Origin: Alphaproteobacteria bacterium
GTDB lineage: Bacteria; Pseudomonadota; Alphaproteobacteria; UBA2136; UBA6156
DNA length: 6,054 nucleotides
Direction of reading: 5' to 3'
NCBI GenBank assembly: GCA_027490875.1
Contig: JAIXXE010000022.1
Location: 1 to 6,054 of the forward strand
The translations under genes were made by a program, and so were the position numbers. Positions 1 through 5,128 of this stretch are shown here, piece by piece (the first letter of the stretch is position 1; each line of letters starts with the position of its first letter). The notes under the pieces are model-generated. The model was not told where the DNA came from, searched no databases, and saw only the letters and a program-made list of their open reading frames with translations.

Positions 1-786
1 ATCTGCAACCGCACGGGCCTCGACCCGTTCGCGCGTCAGATCTTCGCTATCAAGCGCTGGGACAGCCGCGAGCGCCGCGAAGTCATGCAGACCCAAGTCA
101 GCATCGACGGCGCGCGGCTCGTCGCGCAGCGCAGCGGCGAGTACGCAGGGCAGGACGGCCCGTACTGGTGCGGCGACGATGGTGTGTGGAAGGACGTATG
201 GCTGGCGAAGACCCCTCCCGTGGCTGCTCGCGTGGGAGTCGCGCGGAGGGGCTTCGTCCAGCCGCTGTATGCGGTGGCGCTGTGGAGTGAGTACTGCCAG
301 CGGAACAAAGAAGGCGCGCCCACGGGCCAATGGCCGAAGATGCCGGCGCTTATGCTCGCCAAGTGCGCCGAGATGCTTGCGCTGCGCAAGGCGTTCCCTG
401 CGGAACTCTCCGGCCTCTACAGCCCTGAAGAGATGTCGCAGGCCGACGCGCCTGCGTTCCACGCGCCGCAGGAGATCCGTCAGGGCGATCCTGCTGTCGA
501 TCAGGCCGAAGAGGAGGCTATCCGCGCGGAGTACGCAGAGGTCAATCCTGCCGTGGTTCCTGCCGTGCGTGTTATCACGTCAGCCGAAGCGAAGTCTGTC
601 GCTAAAGCTCTTGCAGCCAAGGGATTGACGATTGAGGATCTCAAGGCGACAATGACGAAGGCTGGTTTACATGGCGGAGATGACATGACATCGTGGCCTT
701 CAGAATGGTTGCCTCGCATCCAATCGTGGATCAAGGCGCAGCGCAGTCGAAAGACCGCAGCCGAGACCACGGACACAACTGCTTGA
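1..786 (+). CDS. bet: Phage recombination protein Bet (Redβ/RecT-family ssDNA annealing protein), 5' end missing
   Basis: The frame is open from base 1 to the TGA at 784-786, giving 261 residues; the true start lies upstream of the window. The fragment follows the Redβ layout. NRTGLDPFARQIFAIKRW (residues 3-20) parallels the λ Beta NQTGLNPF segment, VSIDGARL (33-40) parallels VGVDGWSR, and WPKMPALMLAKCAEMLALRKAF followed by SGLYSPEEM (111-145) parallels the λ WQSHPKRML to AGIYDKDEA block. Proteins of this family coat and anneal complementary single strands, normally with a partner exonuclease; no exonuclease gene lies within this window, so it may lie upstream. After a linker, residues 192-244 (ITSAEAK to IQSWI) form a separate helical C-terminal module. 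An internal ATG at base 85 is in frame but would remove conserved sequence, so it is not the start. An intrinsic terminator follows 13 bases after the stop. The family call is strong; the symbol is by analogy with λ. Confidence 0.93.
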   Translation: MCNRTGLDPFARQIFAIKRWDSRERREVMQTQVSIDGARLVAQRSGEYAGQDGPYWCGDDGVWKDVWLAKTPPVAARVGVARRGFVQPLYAVALWSEYCQRNKEGAPTGQWPKMPALMLAKCAEMLALRKAFPAELSGLYSPEEMSQADAPAFHAPQEIRQGDPAVDQAEEEAIRAEYAEVNPAVVPAVRVITSAEAKSVAKALAAKGLTIEDLKATMTKAGLHGGDDMTSWPSEWLPRIQSWIKAQRSRKTAAETTDTTA

Positions 787-799
787 TTTCTACCTTTCG

Positions 800-836
800 G
801 GGGGTCAGAGTCGCAAGGCTCTGGCCCCCTTGTTTG
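800..836 (+). terminator. Intrinsic terminator after bet
   Basis: Bases 800-810 (GGGGGTCAGAG) pair with 819-829 (CTCTGGCCCCC) in an 11-bp stem with one G-T pair and an 8-base loop, followed by a T-rich tail TTGTTTG (830-836). The position just behind the bet stop and the G+C-rich stem fit a Rho-independent terminator that ends the upstream transcript. The T-tail runs into the -35 box of the next promoter. Confidence 0.85.
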
Positions 837-861
837 ACACCATGCACCTCGCGGCTACAAT
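834..861 (+). promoter_or_regulatory. Sigma70-type promoter P1 for the helicase operon
   Basis: A perfect -35 box TTGACA (834-839) and a -10 box TACAAT (856-861, five of six consensus bases) are 16 bp apart. Transcription would start near 867-869. The promoter begins inside the T-tail of the bet terminator, so it resets transcription for the genes starting at 963. Three GATC sites (873, 883, 895) lie just downstream of the expected start. The second and third features of the leader are a small GGATC/GATCC hairpin (872-887) and a terminator-like hairpin at 911-946. Confidence 0.75.
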
Positions 862-910
862 CTCGCTCTTCGGATCTGTAGCGATCCCACAAATGATCTT
901 TTTCCCCTAG

Positions 911-946
911 CGACCCTGTGGCGTTATGCCGCAGGGTTGTTTCTTT
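911..946 (+). terminator. Terminator-like hairpin in the P1 leader (attenuator, or 3' end of a short RNA)
   Basis: Bases 913-922 (ACCCTGTGGC) pair with 928-937 (GCCGCAGGGT) over 10 bp with one G-T pair around a five-base loop GTTAT. Two weaker pairs can extend the foot to 911/939. The tail TGTTTCTTT (938-946) is T-rich. It has the form of an intrinsic terminator but lies between promoter P1 and the start at 963, only about 45-75 bases into the transcript. It would therefore give a short RNA of roughly 80 bases unless RNA polymerase reads through. It could be a leader attenuator, the terminator of a small RNA, or a stop for read-through from bet. No alternative anti-terminator pairing was evident by eye. 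Confidence 0.6.
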
Positions 947-962
947 GCACAGAGACAAACCA

Positions 963-1667
963 ATGAGTCAACTCACAACAGTTGAAGTTCACCGACTAGA
1001 ACAGCTTGAGCATGTCATCAATAAGGGCATGAAGGCGTTCTTGGAGGTTGGCTCCGCGCTCGCGGAGATTCAAGCCTCGCGCCTGTATCGCGCGCAGTAC
1101 CTGACGTTTGAGGACTACTGCCAGACACGTTGGGGCTTCACAGCTTCGCGCGGTCGGCAGTTGATCAGCGCCGTCGAGGCTATTGCGTCGTTGCCCGAAG
1201 ATCTCCCGCAGCCTGAGAACGCGGCGCAGGCCGAAGCGCTCGCAGCGATCGACGAAGATGAGCGCGGTGATGTTTGGCGTGACGCGCTCGAAGAGGCGGA
1301 GATTGAAGACCGCAACGTAACCGCGCGCGATATCCGCGAGGCGGCTGAGCGCCGCGCGAATAACGCATTGGAGAAGTCGCTTGGCGAGGCCAACATCGAC
1401 GAGGTCAAGCAGTTGTTCAAACAACTGCTCACTTCGATTGATTCGTGTGCCGACATGGCGCAGCAGTTGTCGAAGACGAGCGCAGAGGCTTGGCTGCTGA
1501 CGAGCGGCAGCGCTTTGCTCAAGCACATTCGAGATGCTCGCGATCACGTCATGTCTGCTCGTCCTGCTGCTGTATGTCCAGAGTGCGGAGGTGAAGGATG
1601 CAAGAAGTGCCATCAAACGGGCTGGGTCAACAAGGCGCGGTTGAACAGTTTGAAGCCAAATCGATGA
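963..1667 (+). CDS. Putative phage DNA-binding protein with C-terminal zinc ribbon
   Basis: This encodes 234 residues. The ATG at 963 is preferred over an in-frame GTG at 918, because the GTG lies inside the leader hairpin; the only ribosome-binding hint is a weak AGAGA at 951-955. Residues 10-72 (FLEVGSALAEI, LYRAQYLTFEDYCQTRWGF, SRGRQLI) match a pattern I know from phage and plasmid proteins of uncertain function, in which a helical segment with a tFedYC..rWG motif precedes a probable helix-turn-helix. The middle (about 80-200) is acidic and helical. Residues 205-216 read CPECGGEGCKKC, a CxxC-x4-CxxC zinc ribbon like half of the DnaJ cysteine-rich domain, followed by the basic tail. The stop overlaps the next start (ATGA at 1664). 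A role in replication, partition or regulation cannot be decided from sequence; DNA binding is inference. Confidence 0.8.
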   Translation: MSQLTTVEVHRLEQLEHVINKGMKAFLEVGSALAEIQASRLYRAQYLTFEDYCQTRWGFTASRGRQLISAVEAIASLPEDLPQPENAAQAEALAAIDEDERGDVWRDALEEAEIEDRNVTARDIREAAERRANNALEKSLGEANIDEVKQLFKQLLTSIDSCADMAQQLSKTSAEAWLLTSGSALLKHIRDARDHVMSARPAAVCPECGGEGCKKCHQTGWVNKARLNSLKPNR

Positions 1668-1906
1668 GTACTTTGACGATTCTCGCAAGGGTCAATATCC
1701 ATTTCGATATGACCTCGTCGAACTTTGAAACTCATCAGGTCCGTCGCATGGTTGTCATCGGTGTGGCGCACGAGAAGTTGAATGCAGGATTCAATCTCCT
1801 CGCTCGTGTGACATGCGAAACACCAGAGTCGGCGAAGGATCTGTACAACCGTTGGAAGCGCCTGCCGTCAGAAGTGCAAGCGGCTTGGCATACTCTCTGC
1901 TCATAA
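1664..1906 (+). CDS. Small hypothetical protein coupled to the zinc-ribbon gene
   Basis: This encodes 80 residues from the ATG at 1664, which shares the ATGA overlap with the stop of the preceding gene, so it is probably translated by coupling; an ATG at 1598 in the same frame lies well inside that gene and is unlikely. I do not recognise the family. The N-terminal half has alternating hydrophobic residues suggesting β-strands (STLTILARVNIHF, RRMVVIGVA), and the C-terminal half is probably helical (SAKDLYNRWKRLPSEVQAAW), giving a compact soluble αβ protein with no signal or membrane segment. The helicase gene begins 13 bases later, so the two are likely co-transcribed. Confidence 0.7.
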   Translation: MSTLTILARVNIHFDMTSSNFETHQVRRMVVIGVAHEKLNAGFNLLARVTCETPESAKDLYNRWKRLPSEVQAAWHTLCS

Positions 1907-1919
1907 ACATGGAGCCACC

Positions 1920-3584
1920 ATGCAACTACGTCCATATCAGAACGATGCCGTGCGCGGCATATGCGAGAAGCTCGCGAGCAACAGAAGCACCGTCGCTGTG
2001 CTTGCTACGGGCTTGGGAAAGACCGTTGTGTTCTCTGAAGTCATTCGTCGCGCGTTGCACCGCGAGGGCCGCAGGGCCATCGTGCTTGCCCACCGCGAGG
2101 AGTTGATTACGCAGGCCGCTGACAAGATCCGTCAAGTGACGGGGCTTGAGGCTGCGATTGAGATGGGTGATCTCAGGTCCAACGAGCAATCGATGTACGG
2201 CGTTTCATCGGTTGTCGTTTCGTCCATCCAGACGCAATGCGCGGGGCGCGGTGATAAGAAGCGCATGCACCGCTTCCGCAATGATCACCCGTGGCTCGTC
2301 GTGGTGGACGAATGTCACCACGCGCCGAGCGCGTCATACAAGAAGGTCATCGACCACTACATGGCGCACCCAGATTCCAAGTTGCTTGGAGTGACTGCAA
2401 CGCCCGATCGGCTCGACAAGCGCGCGCTCGCACAGGTGTTTGACACCGTGTCGTATCAGTACGACGTGGCGGATGGCATCCGCGATGGCTGGCTTGTTCC
2501 TGTGCGCCAGCGCTTCGTGCAATGCGAGAAGCTCGACTTGTCTGCCGCGCGCAAGAACGGTGCAGACTTCCAATTGAACGATCTCGAAACAGCACTTGAG
2601 ACATCATTGCTTGAGATGGTGTCGCCGATGATTCAGATCGTCGGTGACCGCAGGACACTTGTGTTCGCCGCGACGGTGAAGCACGCGGAGCGCATTGCCG
2701 AGCAGTTGAATCGATCGGGCATGAACACGGGGACCGCAGCGATCGTCCACGGTGGAACGCCACGCGACGTTCGCCGCGATCTGTTTCGGCAGTTCTCTGA
2801 AGGCAAGTTGCAGTATCTCGTCAACGTCGCCGTTGCCACAGAAGGATGGGACGATCCGGCCAACGACGGCAAGGGCGTGCAAGTCATCGCGATGATGCGA
2901 CCGACACAGAGCCGAGCGCTCTATGTGCAGATGCTTGGTCGTGGCACGCGAACGCTGCCGCGCGTCATTGACGGGCTAGCGACCGCAGAAGAGCGCAGCG
3001 CCGCGATCGCTGCCTCGCCAAAGAGCCACATCCTCGCGCTTGATTTCCTTGGCAACTCTGGTCGGCACACGCTTGTGCATGCCGGCGATGTACTTGGCGG
3101 CAGCATGGATAGCGGGACTTCTCGAAGCAATCGCGAGAAGGCGCAGCGTGAGAAGGCAGGCGCAGGCGAGGAGTTCGATGTACTGGAGATGCTCAATCAT
3201 CAGGAGCGCGAGCATCAGAAGAAGCTGGAGGCGCTCAAGCGCGAACACATCATCGGAAAGGCGACGTTCAAGAGTCAGGACATCGATCCATTCGAGGCGC
3301 TTGGCATCGTGCCGAAGAGTGTTCCGTGGTGGCAGCGCAATATCCCTGCGACTGAAAAGCAGAAGATCATGCTCGAACGCGCGGGTATCCGCACGAACAA
3401 TCTCGACACAGGGAAAGCTTCGCAGTTGATCGAAGCCATCATGCAACGTCCAAGCGATAAACAGGCTTGGGTGCTGCGCCGCGCAGGGATTGATCCGCAG
3501 AAGGTCGATCGCCGTCGCGCGAGTCAGATCATCGATCTGATCAAGAATGGGAAAACCGCTGAAGCGCGTGCGCTCGCGGGTTGA
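1920..3584 (+). CDS. Superfamily 2 DEAD/DEAH-box helicase with duplicated C-terminal repeats
   Basis: This encodes 554 residues. Its start has a GGAG ribosome binding site at 1911-1914, five bases before ATG 1920. SF2 motifs appear in order: the Q-like LRPYQ at 3-7, Walker A ATGLGKT at 29-35, motif Ia LAHREEL at 56-62, Walker B DECH at 130-133, motif III TATPDR at 159-164, motif IV LVFAATV at 247-253, motif V ATEGWDDP at 306-313 and motif VI QMLGRGTR at 337-344. The protein therefore has both RecA-like domains and all residues needed for ATP-driven DNA remodelling. It belongs with the phage and restriction-enzyme-like (ResIII) SF2 helicases, probably acting in replication or recombination. 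A charged helical region (about 400-445) leads to two tandem 34-residue repeats (477-544). The stop codon lies within the next promoter's -35 region. The substrate, and whether it separates strands or translocates, cannot be read from sequence. Confidence 0.95.
   Translation: MQLRPYQNDAVRGICEKLASNRSTVAVLATGLGKTVVFSEVIRRALHREGRRAIVLAHREELITQAADKIRQVTGLEAAIEMGDLRSNEQSMYGVSSVVVSSIQTQCAGRGDKKRMHRFRNDHPWLVVVDECHHAPSASYKKVIDHYMAHPDSKLLGVTATPDRLDKRALAQVFDTVSYQYDVADGIRDGWLVPVRQRFVQCEKLDLSAARKNGADFQLNDLETALETSLLEMVSPMIQIVGDRRTLVFAATVKHAERIAEQLNRSGMNTGTAAIVHGGTPRDVRRDLFRQFSEGKLQYLVNVAVATEGWDDPANDGKGVQVIAMMRPTQSRALYVQMLGRGTRTLPRVIDGLATAEERSAAIAASPKSHILALDFLGNSGRHTLVHAGDVLGGSMDSGTSRSNREKAQREKAGAGEEFDVLEMLNHQEREHQKKLEALKREHIIGKATFKSQDIDPFEALGIVPKSVPWWQRNIPATEKQKIMLERAGIRTNNLDTGKASQLIEAIMQRPSDKQAWVLRRAGIDPQKVDRRRASQIIDLIKNGKTAEARALAG
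3348..3551 (+). repeat. Tandem 34-residue repeat in the helicase C-terminus
   Basis: Helicase residues 477-510 and 511-544 align without gaps. Shared positions include KQ, L, RAGI, D, ASQ and two Ile residues (EKQKIMLERAGI to KASQLIEAI, against DKQAWVLRRAGI to RASQIIDLI). At DNA level the two 102-base units (3348-3449 and 3450-3551) have diverged, so this is an old protein-level duplication. Each unit looks like a helical hairpin and may be a nucleic-acid or protein-binding tail. Confidence 0.8.
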
Positions 3585-3609
3585 CACACTCAAACTTGTG
3601 TCATACATT
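3581..3609 (+). promoter_or_regulatory. Sigma70-type promoter P2 before the small-gene cluster
   Basis: A perfect -35 box TTGACA (3581-3586) lies 17 bp from a weaker -10 box TACATT (3604-3609, four of six consensus bases). Transcription would start near 3616, leaving only about 14 untranslated bases that hold the AAGGAGA ribosome binding site (3618-3624) of the gene at 3630. The -35 box overlaps the helicase stop codon. The very short leader and imperfect -10 box reduce confidence. Confidence 0.6.
3582..3603. promoter_or_regulatory. Inverted-repeat operator candidate within promoter P2
   Basis: TGACACA (3582-3588) and TGTGTCA (3597-3603) are a perfect 7-bp inverted repeat separated by eight bases. 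The 22-bp element overlaps the -35 box and fills the spacer up to the -10 box, so a dimer bound here would block RNA polymerase. The ribbon-helix-helix-like product of the next gene is the obvious candidate ligand, by inference from position. As an RNA stem it would be weak, which favours a DNA site over a terminator. Confidence 0.55.
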
Positions 3610-3629
3610 TCTCAAACAAGGAGAGTCAA

Positions 3630-3803
3630 ATGCCGATGAAGCAGAAGAGTCCGCTGCGCAGCATTGCGATCAGCGATTCGACCAAACGCATTCTCGACCG
3701 TTTGTGCCGGCAGAAGAGCCGCGCGTACAAGTTCAAGTTCAGCAATCGCCTTATGGCAGAGATCGCGATTCGCATACTGGATCGCGAATGGAGATCGAAG
3801 TGA
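3630..3803 (+). CDS. Small basic ribbon-helix-helix-like protein, candidate autorepressor
   Basis: This encodes 57 residues from ATG 3630, with a strong ribosome binding site AAGGAGA at 3618-3624. Residues 9-14 (LRSIAI) can form the N-terminal strand, 15-29 (SDSTKRILDRLCRQK) the first helix, and 34-53 (KFKFSNRLMAEIAIRILDRE) the second. This is the strand-helix-helix order and size of the Arc/MetJ/CopG repressor fold, and the composition is rich in Lys and Arg. Proteins of that fold bind short inverted repeats as dimers, and such a repeat overlaps this gene's own promoter. The fold assignment is by pattern only, with no clear family match, and a second reading as an unrelated small basic protein remains possible. 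The last 16 bases overlap the next gene. Confidence 0.7.
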   Translation: MPMKQKSPLRSIAISDSTKRILDRLCRQKSRAYKFKFSNRLMAEIAIRILDREWRSK

Positions 3804-3982
3804 CTGTTGTCAAGCCAAAGCCCGATCACCCGTGGCACGAGCGCATTCAGAACGACGTAGACCGCGCCAAGCTGCGCGCTCGAATCGCAGGGCTGAAGGA
3901 GCGCATCGCTGAACTGAAGAAGGAACTGAAGACTCTAGAAGGGAGAATTCGACATGTTGCCAGAGACAAACGAGAAGCATGA
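3788..3982 (+). CDS. Small coiled-coil protein
   Basis: This encodes 64 residues. The ATG at 3788 overlaps the end of the preceding gene by 16 bases and has TGGA (3778-3781) as a weak ribosome binding site; the frame is open farther upstream, but that extension would run antiparallel to no known protein and crosses promoter P2. Residues 1-22 include a Pro/His-rich stretch (KPKPDHPWHER). Residues 25-58 (VDRAKLRARIAGLKERIAELKKELKTLEGRIR) carry a Leu/Ile heptad pattern with alternating charges, a clear two-stranded coiled coil. It has no signal or membrane segment. It overlaps the following membrane mini-protein by 29 bases. The function is unknown; oligomerisation is the only supported inference. 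Confidence 0.7.
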   Translation: MEIEVTVVKPKPDHPWHERIQNDVDRAKLRARIAGLKERIAELKKELKTLEGRIRHVARDKREA

Positions 3983-4073
3983 TCGACAGATCGAAGTCAT
4001 CACGATCGCATGCGTGATCGGGTGGGGCATGTTCCTGTTCGCATTCGGTTTCATCGTGGGGCGCTACACATGA
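3954..4073 (+). CDS. 39-residue single-pass membrane protein
   Basis: This short gene starts at ATG 3954 with a good ribosome binding site GGGAG (3941-3945), eight bases upstream. A charged N-terminus (MLPETNEKHDRQIE) precedes one hydrophobic segment at about residues 14-36 (VITIACVIGWGMFLFAFGF, then IVG), with small glycines spaced along one face that could help helix packing, and a short RYT end. No lipobox or signal cleavage site is seen, so it is a membrane-anchored mini-protein rather than a spanin. Its stop overlaps the methyltransferase start in ATGA (4070-4073), so it may couple translation into that gene. Phage early regions often carry such unknown membrane peptides; no function can be assigned. 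Confidence 0.65.
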   Translation: MLPETNEKHDRQIEVITIACVIGWGMFLFAFGFIVGRYT

Positions 4074-5128
4074 AGTACTTGTCCGTCTGCTCGGGAATTG
4101 AAGCCGCGTCGGTCGCATGGCATCCATTGGGCTGGGAGCCGATTGGGTTTTCCGAGATCGAACCATTCCCATCAGCGGTTCTCGCACATCGCTATCCGCA
4201 CGTCACGAATTTTGGAGACATGACCAACTATGAGCAATGGAAATTACCAACAGGAGATTTGGACCTTCTTGTGGGGGGAACACCCTGCCAATCCTTCAGC
4301 GTTGCAGGATTGCGACAAGGACTCAAAGACCCTCGCGGTGGACTCATGCTTACATATCTTGGCATCGTCGAACGTCTACGGCCTAGATGGGTTGTGTGGG
4401 AAAATGTCCCCGGTGTTCTGTCAAGCGGACAAGGACGAGACTTTGGTTCCTTCCTCGGGGCGCTGGGGCAATTGGGGTATGGGTGGGCGTACAGGGTGTT
4501 GGACGCTCAATGGGTCCGAACACAACGGCATCCCCATGCCGTCCCGCAGCGTCGGCGACGTGTGTTCGTTGTCGGATGTTTTAGAGACATGCGATCTGCC
4601 GCGTCGGTTCTGTTTGACGGCGAAAGCGTGCAGCGGGATTCTGCGCCGCGCCGAACGAAGAGGCAAGGCGATGCCCCCGATTCTGAAGGAGGCATTGATG
4701 AATGTAGTTACGAACCCGCAGGAAACCGCGTGATTCGACCCCTTTGCGCCCGCGACTACAAGGGCGTTGGATCGCAGTATTTCGAGGACGGCAAAGTTAT
4801 CTTTTCTCCATTCCGCAAGGCCAAGCGCGCGCAAAGCAGCACCGATGACGAATCATGGGTTGAGGCTGAACAGAGCAACACGATCAACGGATGGGATGTC
4901 GGCGAGCGTGATACGCATGCGGTGGCAACTCAAATGACCGTTCGCCGCCTGACCCCTCGCGAGTGCGAGCGGCTGCAAGGATTCCCCGACGATTGGACGC
5001 TGATCTCGTGGCGCGGCAAGCCTGCTGATCAATGTCCTGATGGTCCGCGCTACAAGGCGCTTGGAAACAGCATGGCCGTGAACTGCATGGAATGGATCGG
5101 CGAGCGCATCGCAAGGGAGGCACGATGA
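4070..5128 (+). CDS. DNA (cytosine-5) methyltransferase, phage orphan enzyme
   Basis: This encodes 352 residues. The start at ATG 4070 is chosen because MKYLSVCSGIEA begins motif I directly and overlaps the upstream stop in ATGA; the open frame upstream to 4010 adds nothing conserved. C5-methyltransferase motifs are complete: the S-adenosylmethionine-binding CSGIEAA (7-13), GTPCQSFSVAG (70-80) with nucleophile Cys73, ENVP (111-114), QRRRRVFVVG (160-169), RRLTPRECERLQGFP (292-306) and YKALGNSMAV (328-337). The target-recognition region lies between about 175 and 290, so the recognised sequence cannot be read. The enzyme methylates cytosine in duplex DNA; with no restriction gene nearby it probably shields phage DNA from host enzymes. 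Residues 54-221 are overlapped by a second long frame, and there the Arg codons are unusual (CGC 3 of 20, with AGA, AGG, CGA and CGG frequent). The next gene overlaps by four bases. Confidence 0.95.
   Translation: MKYLSVCSGIEAASVAWHPLGWEPIGFSEIEPFPSAVLAHRYPHVTNFGDMTNYEQWKLPTGDLDLLVGGTPCQSFSVAGLRQGLKDPRGGLMLTYLGIVERLRPRWVVWENVPGVLSSGQGRDFGSFLGALGQLGYGWAYRVLDAQWVRTQRHPHAVPQRRRRVFVVGCFRDMRSAASVLFDGESVQRDSAPRRTKRQGDAPDSEGGIDECSYEPAGNRVIRPLCARDYKGVGSQYFEDGKVIFSPFRKAKRAQSSTDDESWVEAEQSNTINGWDVGERDTHAVATQMTVRRLTPRECERLQGFPDDWTLISWRGKPADQCPDGPRYKALGNSMAVNCMEWIGERIAREAR
4230..4733 (+). CDS. Overlapping +1-frame protein nested in the methyltransferase gene
   Basis: This frame of 167 codons lies wholly inside the methyltransferase gene, one base ahead of its frame. 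A stop at 4221-4223 precedes it and ATG 4230 is the only early start; GGAGA (4214-4218) is a possible ribosome binding site, 11 bases away, which is rather far. The first half (ALQDCDKDSKTL, SGRWGNWGMGGRTGCWTLN) is Cys-, Trp- and Ser-rich. Residues 111-156 (VCSLSDVLE, then LPRRF, KACSGILRRAERRGK, PPILKEAL) form a well-shaped basic helical module. From memory, this ending resembles hypothetical proteins annotated beside or within C5-methyltransferase genes of tailed phages; I could not search for it. It has nine cysteines and no membrane segment. Methyltransferase codon use is abnormal just over this span, supporting two coding frames. Its function is unknown. It could still be an open shadow frame. 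Confidence 0.6.
   Translation: MSNGNYQQEIWTFLWGEHPANPSALQDCDKDSKTLAVDSCLHILASSNVYGLDGLCGKMSPVFCQADKDETLVPSSGRWGNWGMGGRTGCWTLNGSEHNGIPMPSRSVGDVCSLSDVLETCDLPRRFCLTAKACSGILRRAERRGKAMPPILKEALMNVVTNPQETA

Noticed and set aside
179..628. 149-codon open frame inside bet (+ strand)
   Set aside because: Its product is an Arg/Ser/Leu-rich low-complexity translation typical of a shifted frame in G+C-rich coding DNA, with no module-like segment such as that in the frame nested in the methyltransferase.
918..962. GTG start at 918 extending the zinc-ribbon gene by 15 residues
   Set aside because: The codon sits in the stem of the leader hairpin, no ribosome binding site precedes it, and the added residues are not conserved-looking.
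996..1688. 230-codon open frame on the minus strand opposite the zinc-ribbon gene
   Set aside because: It mirrors the codon pattern of the sense gene, has no ribosome binding site or operon context, and no recognisable motif.
3582..3603. Inverted repeat after the helicase as a terminator
   Set aside because: The stem is only 7 bp with an 8-base loop and no T-run follows; its position between -35 and -10 boxes fits an operator better.
2976..3608. 210-codon open frame on the minus strand opposite the helicase C-terminus
   Set aside because: It is an antisense shadow of a clearly real gene with repeats, and its start lies within promoter P2 with no promoter or ribosome binding site for the minus strand.
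4686..4733. AAGGAGG (4686-4692) five bases before ATG 4698, and the GTGA at 4730-4733, as a possible internal start for a split methyltransferase like that of AquI
   Set aside because: The ATG gives only an 11-residue peptide, in the nested frame, and the GTG at 4730 in the methyltransferase frame lies too far from that ribosome binding site. The full-length enzyme frame is uninterrupted, so a split is unnecessary.
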